A stretch of DNA of 64,000 nucleotides from Bin5 sp965232575 (GTDB taxonomy: Bacteria > Chloroflexota > Anaerolineae > Caldilineales > Caldilineaceae), in the NCBI GenBank assembly GCA_965232575.1, contig CBDDPZ010000008.1:806001-870000 (forward strand), in the 5' to 3' direction. The stretch's first letter is position 1, and each line of letters starts with the position of its first letter. Positions 43,705 through 52,676 of the stretch are shown one piece after another. The notes under the pieces are model-generated. The model was not told the origin of the DNA, searched no databases, and saw only the letters and a list, made by a program, of their open reading frames with translations. The translations under genes and the position numbers were made by a program.

Positions 43705-44496
43705 ATGAAACTCAGCAGCGCGCAGATTGCGCAGTATGACGAGCAGGGTTACCTGTTTTTCCCGGATCTGCTGGACAGCGATGAAGTGGCGGTTCTGCAG
43801 GAAGAGCTGCCGGATATCCTCAGTCGCCAGGGGCCGGAGATCATCTCCGAAAAGGAGGATACGTCGTCGGTCAGGCTGGCCTTTGGGGCGCACACGTATT
43901 CCGAGCCGTTCCGCTGCCTTACGCTGCTCCCCCGTCTGTTGAACCCGGTCCGCCAGCTGTTGCAGGACGACGTCTATCTGCATCAGAGTCGTCTGAACCC
44001 CAAACAGGGCTTCGGCGGCGGCGCGTCCTGGGACTGGCATCAGGATTACCCGCCCTGGCATTCGATCGACGGCATGCCGGAACCGAACTGTATCATGGTA
44101 TCGGTGTTCATCGACGACTGTACCGCGGTCACGTCTCCCCTCCTGGTCGTGCCCGGCTCGCAGCGCCACGGGCTTCTGGACGCCCGGCTGCACAAGGACG
44201 CGGCCGGCAGAGGATACGCGCTGCATCACATCGACAATGCGACTTTTGAACGGCTCGCGGCGGAGAACGGGATCGAAGCGCTGGTCGGGCAGGCGGGATC
44301 GGTCGCCTTCATCCATTGCAATGTGCTGCACGGTTCGGCGAACAACGTCTCTCCCTGGCGGCGGGCGATCATGTACCTGATCTACAACGCCGTCAGCAAC
44401 GCCTGCGCCGGCAGCGAGCGCCCGTGGTATCAGAACAATCGCGACTTCACGCCGCTGCAGCCGCTCGACGATAGCAGTGTGAAGGCGCTGGCCTGA
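43705..44496 (+). CDS. Phytanoyl-CoA dioxygenase (PhyH) family protein
   Basis: The 263-residue protein has DEQGYLFFPDLLDSDEVAVL, the HxD iron ligands in SWDWHQDYPPWHSIDG near 113, LLVVPGSQRHGL, and the distal histidine with the 2-oxoglutarate Arg in NVLHGSANNVSPWRRAI. It is closer to the ectoine-hydroxylase branch than the neighbouring frameshifted PhyH gene. The native substrate is probably a small hydrophilic compound. It starts at ATG 43705 with GGAGG seven bases upstream and follows the broken PhyH gene on the same strand. Confidence 0.87.
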   Translation: MKLSSAQIAQYDEQGYLFFPDLLDSDEVAVLQEELPDILSRQGPEIISEKEDTSSVRLAFGAHTYSEPFRCLTLLPRLLNPVRQLLQDDVYLHQSRLNPKQGFGGGASWDWHQDYPPWHSIDGMPEPNCIMVSVFIDDCTAVTSPLLVVPGSQRHGLLDARLHKDAAGRGYALHHIDNATFERLAAENGIEALVGQAGSVAFIHCNVLHGSANNVSPWRRAIMYLIYNAVSNACAGSERPWYQNNRDFTPLQPLDDSSVKALA

Positions 44497-44543
44497 GCGG
44501 CGGTCGCTGGATTCCGCGTCGCACCCACCTGGGAGCAAAAAAC

Positions 44544-45593
44544 ATGAGGTATCTTACCGCCGCCCAACTGCAAGAGATCGGCGTCCGGATTCTGGATGCG
44601 GCCGGCTCGCCCCACGCCGAGTCGCAAACCGTATGCGAGGTGCTGGTGCGCGCCAACCTGCTGGGACACGACTCGCACGGCGTGATGCGCATACCGCAAT
44701 ACGTCGGCGAAATTCGCAGCGGCGCGATCCGGCCGGGCACGCCTATCGAGATCGAACGTGAGACCGCGGCCTCAGCCGTCATCCGGGCGCATCAGGGCTG
44801 GGGTCCCGTTATCGCCCGCCAGGCGATGCGGCTCGCGATAGAAAAGGCGCGCCAGGTCGCCATCGGCACGGTCGTTGTGCGCGGCAGCCAGCACGTGGGG
44901 CGGGTGGGGGAATACCCCACCATGGCGGCCGAGGAGCGTATGATCGGCATGGCGGTCGTCAACTCCTACGGCACCACCGGCTCGGTGGCCCCGTGGGGTG
45001 GCGCCGAACGACGGCTCTCCCCCAACCCCATTGCCTTTGCCATGCCGAGCGGCGGCCCGTGGCCCGTCATGGTCGACATCACGACATCGGTATTTCCTGA
45101 AGGCAAAGTCCGGGTAACCCGCTACGCAGGCAAACAGTTGCCTGACGGCGTTATCATCGACGCCGACGGCAACCCCACCACCGAGCCGGCCGCCTTCTAT
45201 GGCCCCCCGGAGGGCGCTCTCCTGCCCCTGGGCGGGATCGTAGGCCACAAGGGCTTTGCGCTGGGCATCGTGGCCGAGCTGCTGGCGGGTGCGCTCTCCG
45301 GCGCCGGCTGTACCGGCAAAGAGAGAGAGGAGACGGGCAACGGCGTCTACTTCCAGGCCATCAATATCGAGGCCCTGCTTCCATACGACGAGTTCATCGA
45401 GACGGTCCGGGAGCAGATCGCCTGGGTAAAGTCGGCGCGCCCTCAACCCGGTGTCAACGAGGTCCTCTTCCCCGGCGAACCCGAGTACCGCGCCGCGCAG
45501 CAACGCGGCGCGCACGGCATCCCGGTCGAAGACAGCATCTGGCAGGAGATGGTCGAGACGGCAAACAGCCTCGGCGTCGAGATTTCAGCCTGA
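44544..45593 (+). CDS. Ldh family oxidoreductase (malate/lactate/ureidoglycolate type)
   Basis: The 349-residue NAD(P)-dependent dehydrogenase belongs to the family that includes YlbC, malate dehydrogenase MdhII and delta1-piperideine reductase. Motifs include RANLLGHDSHGVMRIPQYV near 38, VVRGSQHVGRVGEYP near 112, SPNPIAFAMPSGG and GHKGFALGIVAELLAGALSG. GGGAG precedes the ATG. A second, different family member is at 51066-52112. It would oxidise or reduce a 2-hydroxy or 2-keto acid. Confidence 0.88.
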   Translation: MRYLTAAQLQEIGVRILDAAGSPHAESQTVCEVLVRANLLGHDSHGVMRIPQYVGEIRSGAIRPGTPIEIERETAASAVIRAHQGWGPVIARQAMRLAIEKARQVAIGTVVVRGSQHVGRVGEYPTMAAEERMIGMAVVNSYGTTGSVAPWGGAERRLSPNPIAFAMPSGGPWPVMVDITTSVFPEGKVRVTRYAGKQLPDGVIIDADGNPTTEPAAFYGPPEGALLPLGGIVGHKGFALGIVAELLAGALSGAGCTGKEREETGNGVYFQAINIEALLPYDEFIETVREQIAWVKSARPQPGVNEVLFPGEPEYRAAQQRGAHGIPVEDSIWQEMVETANSLGVEISA

Positions 45594-45656
45594 CCCGCGC
45601 CGCCCCGACCCGGTTTGATGCCCCATCGTTTACATGGCATCATGGACGGCTAAGCG

Positions 45657-45695
45657 CCGCTATCCACTAACCACTATCCACTACCCACTGCCCCA
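45657..45695. repeat. CCACTAACCACTATCCACTACCCACTG repeat unit cluster
   Basis: Four successive CCACTA-type units of seven to eight bases stand just upstream of the 2-hydroxyacid dehydrogenase gene and are followed by CAACGAGGTTC. This is the clearest tandem form of the repeat seen in several spacers of the window. Confidence 0.6.
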
Positions 45696-45709
45696 ACGAG
45701 GTTCAGACA

Positions 45710-46678
45710 ATGCAAATTCTCTTTCTTCCCTTCAATCCCGTCATGCAATACTGGTACGATGGTTTTGTCGAGGCGGTCGACGGGCGTTATCCAATTAAGA
45801 TGTACGATCGTGATAAGCCGGTGGCTCTGCAATTTGAAGGCATCGACGTGGTCGTGGCGTGCGCGGGCTGCACGCACGAGATGGTCGATGCGTCAGTGGA
45901 GGCCGGCGTCAAGTTATGGCAGGTGCTTTCGGTCGGTGTCGATCACTGGGATATGCCATATTTTTTTAAGAAGGGAATGCCGTTTGCCAACACGCCCGGT
46001 CCCTTCAGCGCCATCGCCCTGGCCGAGCATGCGCTTACCCTGATGCTCCTGATCGCCAAGAACCATCGTACAGCGCAGGCGAATATGCGCGCCGAACTCT
46101 TCAGTCTGCCGCTGAACGACGAACTGGCGGGCAAGAAACTCGGCCTGATCGGCCTGGGCGCAAGCGGGCGGGAACTGGCCAAGCGCGGCCACGCCATGGG
46201 CATGGAGATCATAGCGATCGACATCGCCGATATCCCGCAGTCGGTGCGCGACGAGTGTCATGTCTCCTTCTTCGGGGATCCCGGCGCTATGGAGCATGTG
46301 ATCGCCGAGGCCGACTATCTCTCGCTCCACACACCCAGCACCGCCCAGACCAAACACATGATCGGGGCGCGGCAGTTTGCGTTGATGAAGCCGACCGCGG
46401 TACTGATCAACGTGGCGCGCGGGCTGCTGGTGGATGAGGACGCGCTGGTCGAGGCTTTGCAGAGCGGGCAGATCCGGGCCGCCGGCATGGACGCATTCGC
46501 GACCGAGCCGCTGCCGAGCTCCCACCCGCTGCTGCAGATGGACAACATGTTCTGCACGCCGCACATTGCCGGCGTAACCCGGGAGACCACACAGCGCCGC
46601 GGCCAGGCCGCGGCCACCAACGTGGAGCGGGTCTCCAAGGGGCTGGAGCCGCTGCATCTGGTCACCCCTGACAGTTGA
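45710..46678 (+). CDS. D-isomer-specific 2-hydroxyacid dehydrogenase
   Basis: The 322-residue protein has the NAD-binding motif LGLIGLGASGRELAKRGHAM near 145. The catalytic Arg is in VLINVARGLLVDEDALVEAL, the Glu in AFATEPLP, and the His in CTPHIAGVT. The N-terminal catalytic domain (MQILFLPFNPVMQYWYDGFV) is complete. It would interconvert a 2-keto acid and a D-2-hydroxy acid, or act as a glyoxylate/phosphoglycerate-type enzyme. It ends the plus-strand group that began with the M81 gene. Confidence 0.9.
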   Translation: MQILFLPFNPVMQYWYDGFVEAVDGRYPIKMYDRDKPVALQFEGIDVVVACAGCTHEMVDASVEAGVKLWQVLSVGVDHWDMPYFFKKGMPFANTPGPFSAIALAEHALTLMLLIAKNHRTAQANMRAELFSLPLNDELAGKKLGLIGLGASGRELAKRGHAMGMEIIAIDIADIPQSVRDECHVSFFGDPGAMEHVIAEADYLSLHTPSTAQTKHMIGARQFALMKPTAVLINVARGLLVDEDALVEALQSGQIRAAGMDAFATEPLPSSHPLLQMDNMFCTPHIAGVTRETTQRRGQAAATNVERVSKGLEPLHLVTPDS

Positions 46679-46750
46679 AGTTAATTCGAATAGAGAGATA
46701 GGATTCCGAGGAGAGAGCGGAATATAACTGCGAGTGGGTGGTGGTGTGTC

Positions 46751-47069
46751 CTATCCACTTTTCGCTGCTGGTCTAACTTCACGCTCGCTGACCGTCACTT
46801 TAGGGCCCTGGCCAAGCTCGATGCCGCCGGTGAGAGGTATTTCCGCGCCGGTGATGAAGCTGGCCGCATCGCTTGCCAGAAAGAGGCAGAGGTTGCCCGC
46901 CTCTTCTATCGTCCCGCTGCGCCCGGTCCACTGCCATGTCTCCACAAAGTTGTGAAACGCCCGCCCGTGTAAACACCCGCGCGCAGCCTGAGCCGATACC
47001 CTTGCTGCCGCCCGTGATCAGGGTGGCTTTGTCAAATCCAGCGGCAAATGATGTCGTTTTCTCTGCCAT
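46751..47069 (-). pseudogene. Short-chain dehydrogenase relic with internal deletion
   Basis: Read on the minus strand, an ATG at 47069 opens MAEKTTSFAAGFDKATLITG and GGSKGIGSGCARVFTRAGV, the cofactor end of an SDR. The catalytic middle (about 150 residues with Ser, Tyr and Lys) is missing. In another frame the SDR C-terminus follows (EEAGNLCLFLASDAASFITG, PLTGGIELGQGP), ending at 46751. The gene is dead by deletion plus frameshift. It lies between convergent functional genes. Confidence 0.75.
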
Positions 47070-47228
47070 CGGTTCCGTCCGCTTCGCGGCTGTGGTTAGC
47101 GCCGCCGGTGTGAATTCCGTATGATGCCAGGACCTTTCGTACGGTCTGCGCCGCGAGTCACGGGTGTCTCGCCTGTCGCCACGCAATACGCAACGCGGCC
47201 GAAAGCGTACGATCAGTCTAAGAGTACA

Positions 47229-47987
47229 TCAGCCGCTGTCGTCAGGCCGCCCGCGCACGATCAGGTACTCGACATCCTCCAGCGTTGAATCCTCAACGTT
47301 GAGGATCCCCTGCCTCTCACCGCCCTTCAGCACCATCACCCGGTCCCCGATGGACAGCACATCGCTGATGCGATGCGTGATCAGGATAATCGAAATTCCT
47401 TGATCGCGCAGTTCAGACATGAGGTCCAGCAACGTGTTGGCTTCCTTCACCCCCAGAGCGGCTGTCGGCTCATCCATGATCAAGATCGTGGCATCGAAGC
47501 CGATCGCCCGCGCAACGGCCACCATCTGGCGCTGACCCCCCGACATCCTCTCGACCAGCAGCTTGGGCGAACTGATGTTGATGCGCAGCCGCGACAGCAG
47601 CGCTTCCGACTCGTTGTACATCCGCTTCTTGTCCAGAAAAGTGATGCCAAGGAACCGCTTGGTGTACTCCCGCCCGGTGAACACATTGGCGGCAACGTCC
47701 AGATTGTTGAAGACCGCCAGGTCCTGGTATATCATCGCCAGGCCCAGTGCCTGGGCGTCGCGTGGATTGCGCAGCGCGGCCTTCTGCCCTCCGATGAAGA
47801 TCTCCCCTGCGTCCGGAATCACCGACCCGTAGAGCGTCTTCATCAGCGTGGACTTTCCAGCCGCATTGTCGCCCACCAGGCCCAACAACTCCCCGTGCCT
47901 CAACTCCAGATCGACGCCGTTGAGCGCCTGGACGTTGCCAAATCTCTTCGAGATTCCCCGCATCTCAACCGCGTGCTCAATGCTCAT
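47229..47987 (-). CDS. Sugar ABC importer ATPase (single-domain RbsA/FrcA type)
   Basis: From ATG 47987 (MSIEHAVEMRGISKRFGNVQ) the product has 252 residues, only one ATPase domain rather than the two of RbsA, as in FrcA. Walker A is GDNAAGKST near residue 38, with AMIYQDLAVFNNLDV, signature MSGGQRQM and Walker B ILIMDEPTAALG. It is the last gene of the minus-strand importer with the binding protein and permease. Such complexes import monosaccharides such as ribose, fructose or xylose-like sugars. Confidence 0.9.
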   Translation of the reverse strand: MSIEHAVEMRGISKRFGNVQALNGVDLELRHGELLGLVGDNAAGKSTLMKTLYGSVIPDAGEIFIGGQKAALRNPRDAQALGLAMIYQDLAVFNNLDVAANVFTGREYTKRFLGITFLDKKRMYNESEALLSRLRINISSPKLLVERMSGGQRQMVAVARAIGFDATILIMDEPTAALGVKEANTLLDLMSELRDQGISIILITHRISDVLSIGDRVMVLKGGERQGILNVEDSTLEDVEYLIVRGRPDDSG

Positions 47988-48057
47988 GGGTATACTCACA
48001 ATCGTTTTGAGGAGTGAGAAGATCTCTCTTCCCACCCCTCGAGATTCCCCGCCTCTC

Positions 48058-49077
48058 TTACTGCATAATCTCCGTTTCGACTATCTCCTTGATCTCCAGG
48101 AAATTCTGCTTCATCGTATCCTGGTAGCTGTCGATGTTGGACTGGTCGACAAGCGTGATGCGGGTGTCAAGATACTGTGTAGTTGCCTGCACGCCCTGGT
48201 GCTTTATCATCCACGGAATGTAGACCGCCAGGTATCCCTGACCATAGGGCTGCTGAACGTAGGTGAAGGAGACGGTTCCATTGCGGATGCCTTCGACGAT
48301 CTCCGGCGCGTCGTCCACGCCCGTAACGATAACATCGTCGCGGCCAGCGTCCGGGAAAGCCACCGTCGCGCCCACCGAATTCAGGTTGCCGAGCGAGTAG
48401 TAGGCATCCATTTCAGGATAGGTGACCAGCGCCTCTTCCGCACAGCGTACCGTGCCCTCCGGGTTGTCACAGTCGATCAGCACGCCGATCACTTTGATGT
48501 CCGGCGCATGTTCGGCGAAGTAGTCCTCAAGCCCGGCCTGGCGGTCCTTGTCTACCACATTGCCTGGCTCGCCAAAGGCAACCACCACGTTGCCTTCGCC
48601 GCCCATCAGCTCCACCAGCCGTTCGGCTACCGTCGCGCCGGCCGTGTAGAAGTCGGTCGCCATGCAGACGTCGGCATTGACCGCCTCGGAGCAAGAGGCA
48701 TTCTGGGTGGTTCCAAGTCCTCTCTCTTTGGCCTGGGCCAGGATACCCTCCATGATATCCGGCACGCCCGTCATCACGCTCAGGCCGGCGATGCAGGGCA
48801 GAGAGAGGGCGGACTCCGTCATATCCAACTGTTTCTCAGGGCTGTATTCAGCCGGCGCCAGGAAGACGATCTCCACGCCAAGCTCCTCCGCAGCGGCCTC
48901 GGCGCCGCCCTGCCAGGCCGTAATGTAAGGATGCACCAGCGGCGCGCTGACAATGTACCGCTCCGTGTCACCACAATCCGGCTCCCTCTCAACAACCACC
49001 GTTTCCGGCATTGTGCAGGCAGCCAACCCTACAGCCAGCAGCACGATCAACGCTATGCCGAATAACAATCGCTTCAT
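48058..49077 (-). CDS. Sugar ABC importer periplasmic-type binding lipoprotein (RbsB-like)
   Basis: From ATG 49077 (AGGAGG eight bases upstream) the product has 339 residues. The lipoprotein signal is LIVLLAVGLAAC. The body is of the type I periplasmic-binding-protein fold (Peripla_BP_4): IVFLAPAEYSPEKQLDMTES, GLSVMTGVPDIMEGILAQAK, VVVAFGEPG and ITLVDQSNIDSYQ. It delivers sugar to the permease at 49243 and ATPase at 47229. Five cysteines in the mature part are unusual for this class and might form disulfides. Confidence 0.88.
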   Translation of the reverse strand: MKRLLFGIALIVLLAVGLAACTMPETVVVEREPDCGDTERYIVSAPLVHPYITAWQGGAEAAAEELGVEIVFLAPAEYSPEKQLDMTESALSLPCIAGLSVMTGVPDIMEGILAQAKERGLGTTQNASCSEAVNADVCMATDFYTAGATVAERLVELMGGEGNVVVAFGEPGNVVDKDRQAGLEDYFAEHAPDIKVIGVLIDCDNPEGTVRCAEEALVTYPEMDAYYSLGNLNSVGATVAFPDAGRDDVIVTGVDDAPEIVEGIRNGTVSFTYVQQPYGQGYLAVYIPWMIKHQGVQATTQYLDTRITLVDQSNIDSYQDTMKQNFLEIKEIVETEIMQ

Positions 49078-49242
49078 GACTCTTTCCTCCTTCATCTGAA
49101 AGATAATCTATCCAGTCCTGCGGTGCGACTCGGTACGCATGACGGTCTTTTGCTATCGCCACCTCCTTACCCCGGTGACCAGCGGACGCTGAGCACAGAG
49201 AGCGTCCGCCACTGGAAACCGGACACTAGGCCTGGCCCCCGT

Positions 49243-50259
49243 TCAACGATCGCGGCCCAAAATGATGCGCCAGTTTAACTCTCCCCGCCGGAATTGGTCG
49301 ATCAACAGGGCCACCACCACCAACATGCCCTGCACGATATCCTGCAGATAGATGTTCAGTTGCAAGACGACCAGAGAATTGCGCGCAATCCCCATGATGG
49401 CCGCGCCGATCAACGTGCCCGCCATCGAGCCAACGCCCCCGGTCAACAGCGTGCCGCCCACGATCGCAGCCGTGACCACCGGGAAGAGCAGCCCCTGGCC
49501 GATCTGCGGCAGCGCATTGCCCACCCGACCCAACAGGACGATCCCTCCCAGCGCCGACAGAAATCCGCTCAGGGTGAAGATACCGACGCGGATGCGTTCG
49601 ACATTCATGCCCACATCCTGGCTGGCCTTCAAGTTGCCGCCGATCATGCGCACCCGCAGCCCGAAAAGCGTCCGCGTCAGCAGAATATGCATGAGAAAGG
49701 CGACGATGAACATCAGGACGATCAGAGCCGGCACCGGACCGATAAGCCCTTTGCCCAGCCAGGTCAGGCCGTCGGGCAGGCCGATGATCGACTCCCCGCG
49801 CGTGATGTAGAAATTGACGCCCAGAAAGACCGCGCCGGTGGCAAGCGTCATCACAATCGGATGAAGGCGGAAGCGTGCCGCCAAAACACCGTTCAGAAAA
49901 CCGCACACCACACCGACCCCCAACCCCCCGATAATGGCGATGGGCGGATCAAGACCCGCGTTTTTCCACAGTTTGGCCGTGACCATCGCCGCCAGGCCGG
50001 CTATCGACCCCTGCGACAGATCGAACGCGCCCGATACGATCACCAGCGTCTGGCCCATCGCCACAATCGATGTCACCGAAATCTGCCGCAGAATCGTGGT
50101 CAGGTTGAAAGGCCTCCGAAATATCGGCGAAACCGTGTACATGACCACAAAGAAGATCACCAAGGCCAGGAATACGCCAGACTCGCGGTGCGCCATCAGT
50201 TCCCGGACGCGGGCGCGCGCCGATTCCACGCGTGTGGTCGGCGTCTGATTAGCCGTCAT
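49243..50259 (-). CDS. Sugar ABC importer permease (RbsC-like)
   Basis: From ATG 50259 (MTANQTPTTRVESARARVRE) the product has 338 residues with about ten hydrophobic helices, of the BPD_transp_2 family. Motifs: VAMGQTLVIVSGAFDLSQGS near residue 70, the RLHPIVMTLATGAVFLGVN block, and the cytoplasmic loop GGNLKASQDVGMNVERIRV. It is first of the three importer genes on the minus strand. It follows the RraA-like gene in the same direction, so uptake and catabolism may be co-expressed. Confidence 0.9.
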   Translation of the reverse strand: MTANQTPTTRVESARARVRELMAHRESGVFLALVIFFVVMYTVSPIFRRPFNLTTILRQISVTSIVAMGQTLVIVSGAFDLSQGSIAGLAAMVTAKLWKNAGLDPPIAIIGGLGVGVVCGFLNGVLAARFRLHPIVMTLATGAVFLGVNFYITRGESIIGLPDGLTWLGKGLIGPVPALIVLMFIVAFLMHILLTRTLFGLRVRMIGGNLKASQDVGMNVERIRVGIFTLSGFLSALGGIVLLGRVGNALPQIGQGLLFPVVTAAIVGGTLLTGGVGSMAGTLIGAAIMGIARNSLVVLQLNIYLQDIVQGMLVVVALLIDQFRRGELNWRIILGRDR

Positions 50260-50316
50260 CTGGACTCTCCTCTGGATCCAGCTCAAATGTAACCGCAGAT
50301 GCGGGCGCAAGGGCCG

Positions 50317-51012
50317 CTACTCGTCGCGCCCCATCCGCTTCTTCAACCCCGCGTAACTGTACTCGTCGCTGGCAAGAAAATCGAAGTAGGACCGCTCCAC
50401 CTCCAGCACGCGTTGCGCCTGGTCGACCACCTCCTCGGCGATCGAGAGAGGAATCGAAACGACACCGTTGGCGTCCCCGTGCAACAGGTCGCCCGGCTGA
50501 ATTGTCAGCCCGTAAATCGATATCGTTGTGCCCGTATTGGTATACGCGCCGTATCCGTGCGAGACGACGGCGCCGGGGCAGAAGAGCTGGAACCCCGGCG
50601 CGCGCTGCTGAATGCCGTGAAAGTCACGGCTCCCCAGATCGGTCACAATGCCGACCCCGCCCAGCTTCTGCAGCGCCGAGCAGAACATGTCGCCCGCCAG
50701 ACAGCTGCGCATGCGGTCCCCGCCCGTGTATTGCACGGCCAGGACGACCGGTTTGGGCGCGGCCGCGACCATGTCCAGAACGTCGTGCAGGCGATTGGGC
50801 CTGTCATCGCCGGCGCTGGTGGTGTCTTGCGTGGCGGTCACCGCGAAACCCACCATCGGTTCCTGCTCGGGGAACTGACAACGCAGTTCCAGGGAGGCGT
50901 ATCCTGTGACCGGGTCGCGGACTTCGAAATGTTCGATGGCATTGGCGACCGTGGCGCTGTCGATCCGGCGCAACGCCTCGATGGTTTCGGCAGAGATTTG
51001 CGGGTTTGTCAT
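50317..51012 (-). CDS. RraA family protein (HMG/CHA aldolase-like)
   Basis: The 231-residue protein has the RraA/4-hydroxy-4-methyl-2-oxoglutarate aldolase fold. It shows RIDSATVANAIEHF near residue 16, GGDRMRSCLAGDMFCSALQK and VTDLGSRDFHGIQ. The D-R pair of the latter matches the metal and substrate site of the aldolases, and GDLLHGDANGVVSIP follows. In sugar-acid clusters such proteins act as aldolases or decarboxylases on oxo-acids rather than as RNase E regulators. GGAG precedes the ATG. Confidence 0.85.
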   Translation of the reverse strand: MTNPQISAETIEALRRIDSATVANAIEHFEVRDPVTGYASLELRCQFPEQEPMVGFAVTATQDTTSAGDDRPNRLHDVLDMVAAAPKPVVLAVQYTGGDRMRSCLAGDMFCSALQKLGGVGIVTDLGSRDFHGIQQRAPGFQLFCPGAVVSHGYGAYTNTGTTISIYGLTIQPGDLLHGDANGVVSIPLSIAEEVVDQAQRVLEVERSYFDFLASDEYSYAGLKKRMGRDE

Positions 51013-51065
51013 TGTGTTCTCCTTGATCTGTATGCCGCCGGCTGCTGGGTTGTGACCGTCTGAAT

Positions 51066-52112
51066 CTACGCGATTTCCACACCGACCGATGCAGCTGCCT
51101 CGGTGATGGACTGCCAGATATCTTCGGCGATCGGAATGCCCTCACGCCGTCTCTGCTCCCGCGTGCGCGCCTCCAAATCGCCCGGCGCCAGCACCTCATC
51201 GAATCCCGGCGCCGGCGGCACCGCCCGCACGCGCCGCTCCATCTCGTCCGCCCGTTCGGCATATTCCGCGAAGGGCTGGAACAGGTCCGACTTGATCGCC
51301 ATCATGGTGACGCCTTGGTGGAGCATGATGGCGCCGGCTCGCCCCGCTTCCACGTAGCTGTCCGCGCCGGTGAAGATCCGCCCCAGATACTCGGCCGCCA
51401 TCATCAGCGTATAGCCTTTGTGCCCGCCGAACGGCAGGTGCCCGCCGCCGGCGAAAAAGTCGTCCGGGTTGGTGGTTGGGATGCCATTCTTGTCAACGAT
51501 ACAGTTCGGAGGAAGCTGTTCGCCGCGGTGGTAGGCGTTGTCGACTTTGACGCCGGAGAGCGCGGTCGTGGCCCAGTCGAACATCATCGTCGACTCTTCG
51601 CCCGCCGGCAGCCCGATCGAAATAGGATTGGTGTGCAGCACGGGTGTCTTGCCGCCGTAGGGGACGGTGGCAGGCGTGACTTCACCAAAACCCCCCGCCC
51701 AGACCATGCCGATCATATTTTCGGCGGCCGCCATCTCCACGTAGTGGCCCAGCCGGCCGATGTGGTGCAGCTGCACGATGCCGACCACGGCCACGTTCTG
51801 CGTGCTGGCCTTGCTGATCGCCAGCTCCATCGCGTACTTGGCGGCTACGTGGCCGAAGGTCCAGTTGCCCGTCACCAGTGCGCTGGTGACGGTCTCCTGC
51901 AGGATCGCCGGCTTGGCCGCGGGAAAGATCTCGTCGGCCTGTATGCCGGCCACGTAGATCGGTATGGGCCAGATGCCGTGCGTGTCCACCCCGCTGAGGT
52001 TGGACAGCACCAGGTGTTGGGCCACCTCCTCGGCATTCTGCTCATCTGCGCCGGCGGCCAGCAGGACCCGTTTGACCAGGGAATGAAGCTCTTCCTCGGA
52101 TTTCGTTATCAT
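51066..52112 (-). CDS. Ldh family oxidoreductase
   Basis: The 348-residue paralogue of the protein at 44544 has HLVLSNLSGVDTHGIWPIPI near 33, VVGIVQLHHIGRLGHYVEM near 111, HTNPISIGLPAG and GGHKGYTLMMAAEYLGRIF. It would reduce or oxidise 2-keto/2-hydroxy acids with NAD(P). Located between VOC and RraA genes on the minus strand, it fits a sugar-acid pathway. Length and motifs are normal. Confidence 0.87.
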   Translation of the reverse strand: MITKSEEELHSLVKRVLLAAGADEQNAEEVAQHLVLSNLSGVDTHGIWPIPIYVAGIQADEIFPAAKPAILQETVTSALVTGNWTFGHVAAKYAMELAISKASTQNVAVVGIVQLHHIGRLGHYVEMAAAENMIGMVWAGGFGEVTPATVPYGGKTPVLHTNPISIGLPAGEESTMMFDWATTALSGVKVDNAYHRGEQLPPNCIVDKNGIPTTNPDDFFAGGGHLPFGGHKGYTLMMAAEYLGRIFTGADSYVEAGRAGAIMLHQGVTMMAIKSDLFQPFAEYAERADEMERRVRAVPPAPGFDEVLAPGDLEARTREQRRREGIPIAEDIWQSITEAAASVGVEIA

Positions 52113-52176
52113 GTCATCTCCTTAGCGGCCAGTGACGGTGACGGGTTTCCGACCACTGGGTAGCGGATTCCGCGTG

Positions 52177-52563
52177 TCAGTCGCGCGGCGGGTTGACTTC
52201 ATACAGTTCGCCCTGCAATCCGACCGGCGTTGAAAAAAATATGTAGCGCACAATCTCGCCCGTGTCCACCACGTCTACATCGATCTGCTGGATCTCCTCG
52301 GTGTCAAAAGTGACCCCCGTTGCCTTCAGATCGGCGACCGCGGCGTCGATGTCGTCAACCTGCCAGGCGACATGCTTCACAATGCCGGGCGCCGCGTCAT
52401 CGGTCGCCTGCCACAGCTCCAGGCCCGGATACCAGGCGATTGTAAGCCCTGGCCGGTTGACCTCTCTGAGCTTGCTCAGACCGCAATGTTCTTCCAGATA
52501 GCTTCTTGTTGCCTCCAGATCAGCGACATCCACTGAAACATGGTTGTCTATGATTTCAAACAT
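52177..52563 (-). CDS. VOC family protein
   Basis: The 128-residue protein has one VOC module: NHVSVDVADLEATRSYLEEH near residue 7, ELWQATDD, VKHVAWQVDDIDAAVADLKA and the C-terminal GLQGELYEV with a metal-binding Glu. AGGAGG stands upstream of the ATG. It lies between the rhamnose mutarotase and Ldh genes and may catalyse an isomerase or lyase step of the same pathway. Confidence 0.8.
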   Translation of the reverse strand: MFEIIDNHVSVDVADLEATRSYLEEHCGLSKLREVNRPGLTIAWYPGLELWQATDDAAPGIVKHVAWQVDDIDAAVADLKATGVTFDTEEIQQIDVDVVDTGEIVRYIFFSTPVGLQGELYEVNPPRD

Positions 52564-52676
52564 CGTTTCATCCTCCTCAAGGACACTCGTTTATTGACAG
52601 ACCGGCCCGCCAGGCTACGGCATGACCGGCGATTCGAAGTTGTTCAATGCGCTGCAGCTGGCCGCGCTACCGCGTC

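Noticed and set aside
47848..49065. 405-codon plus-strand frame opposite the RbsB-like gene
   Set aside because: Shadow of the binding protein and the ATPase start; no ribosome-binding site or motif.
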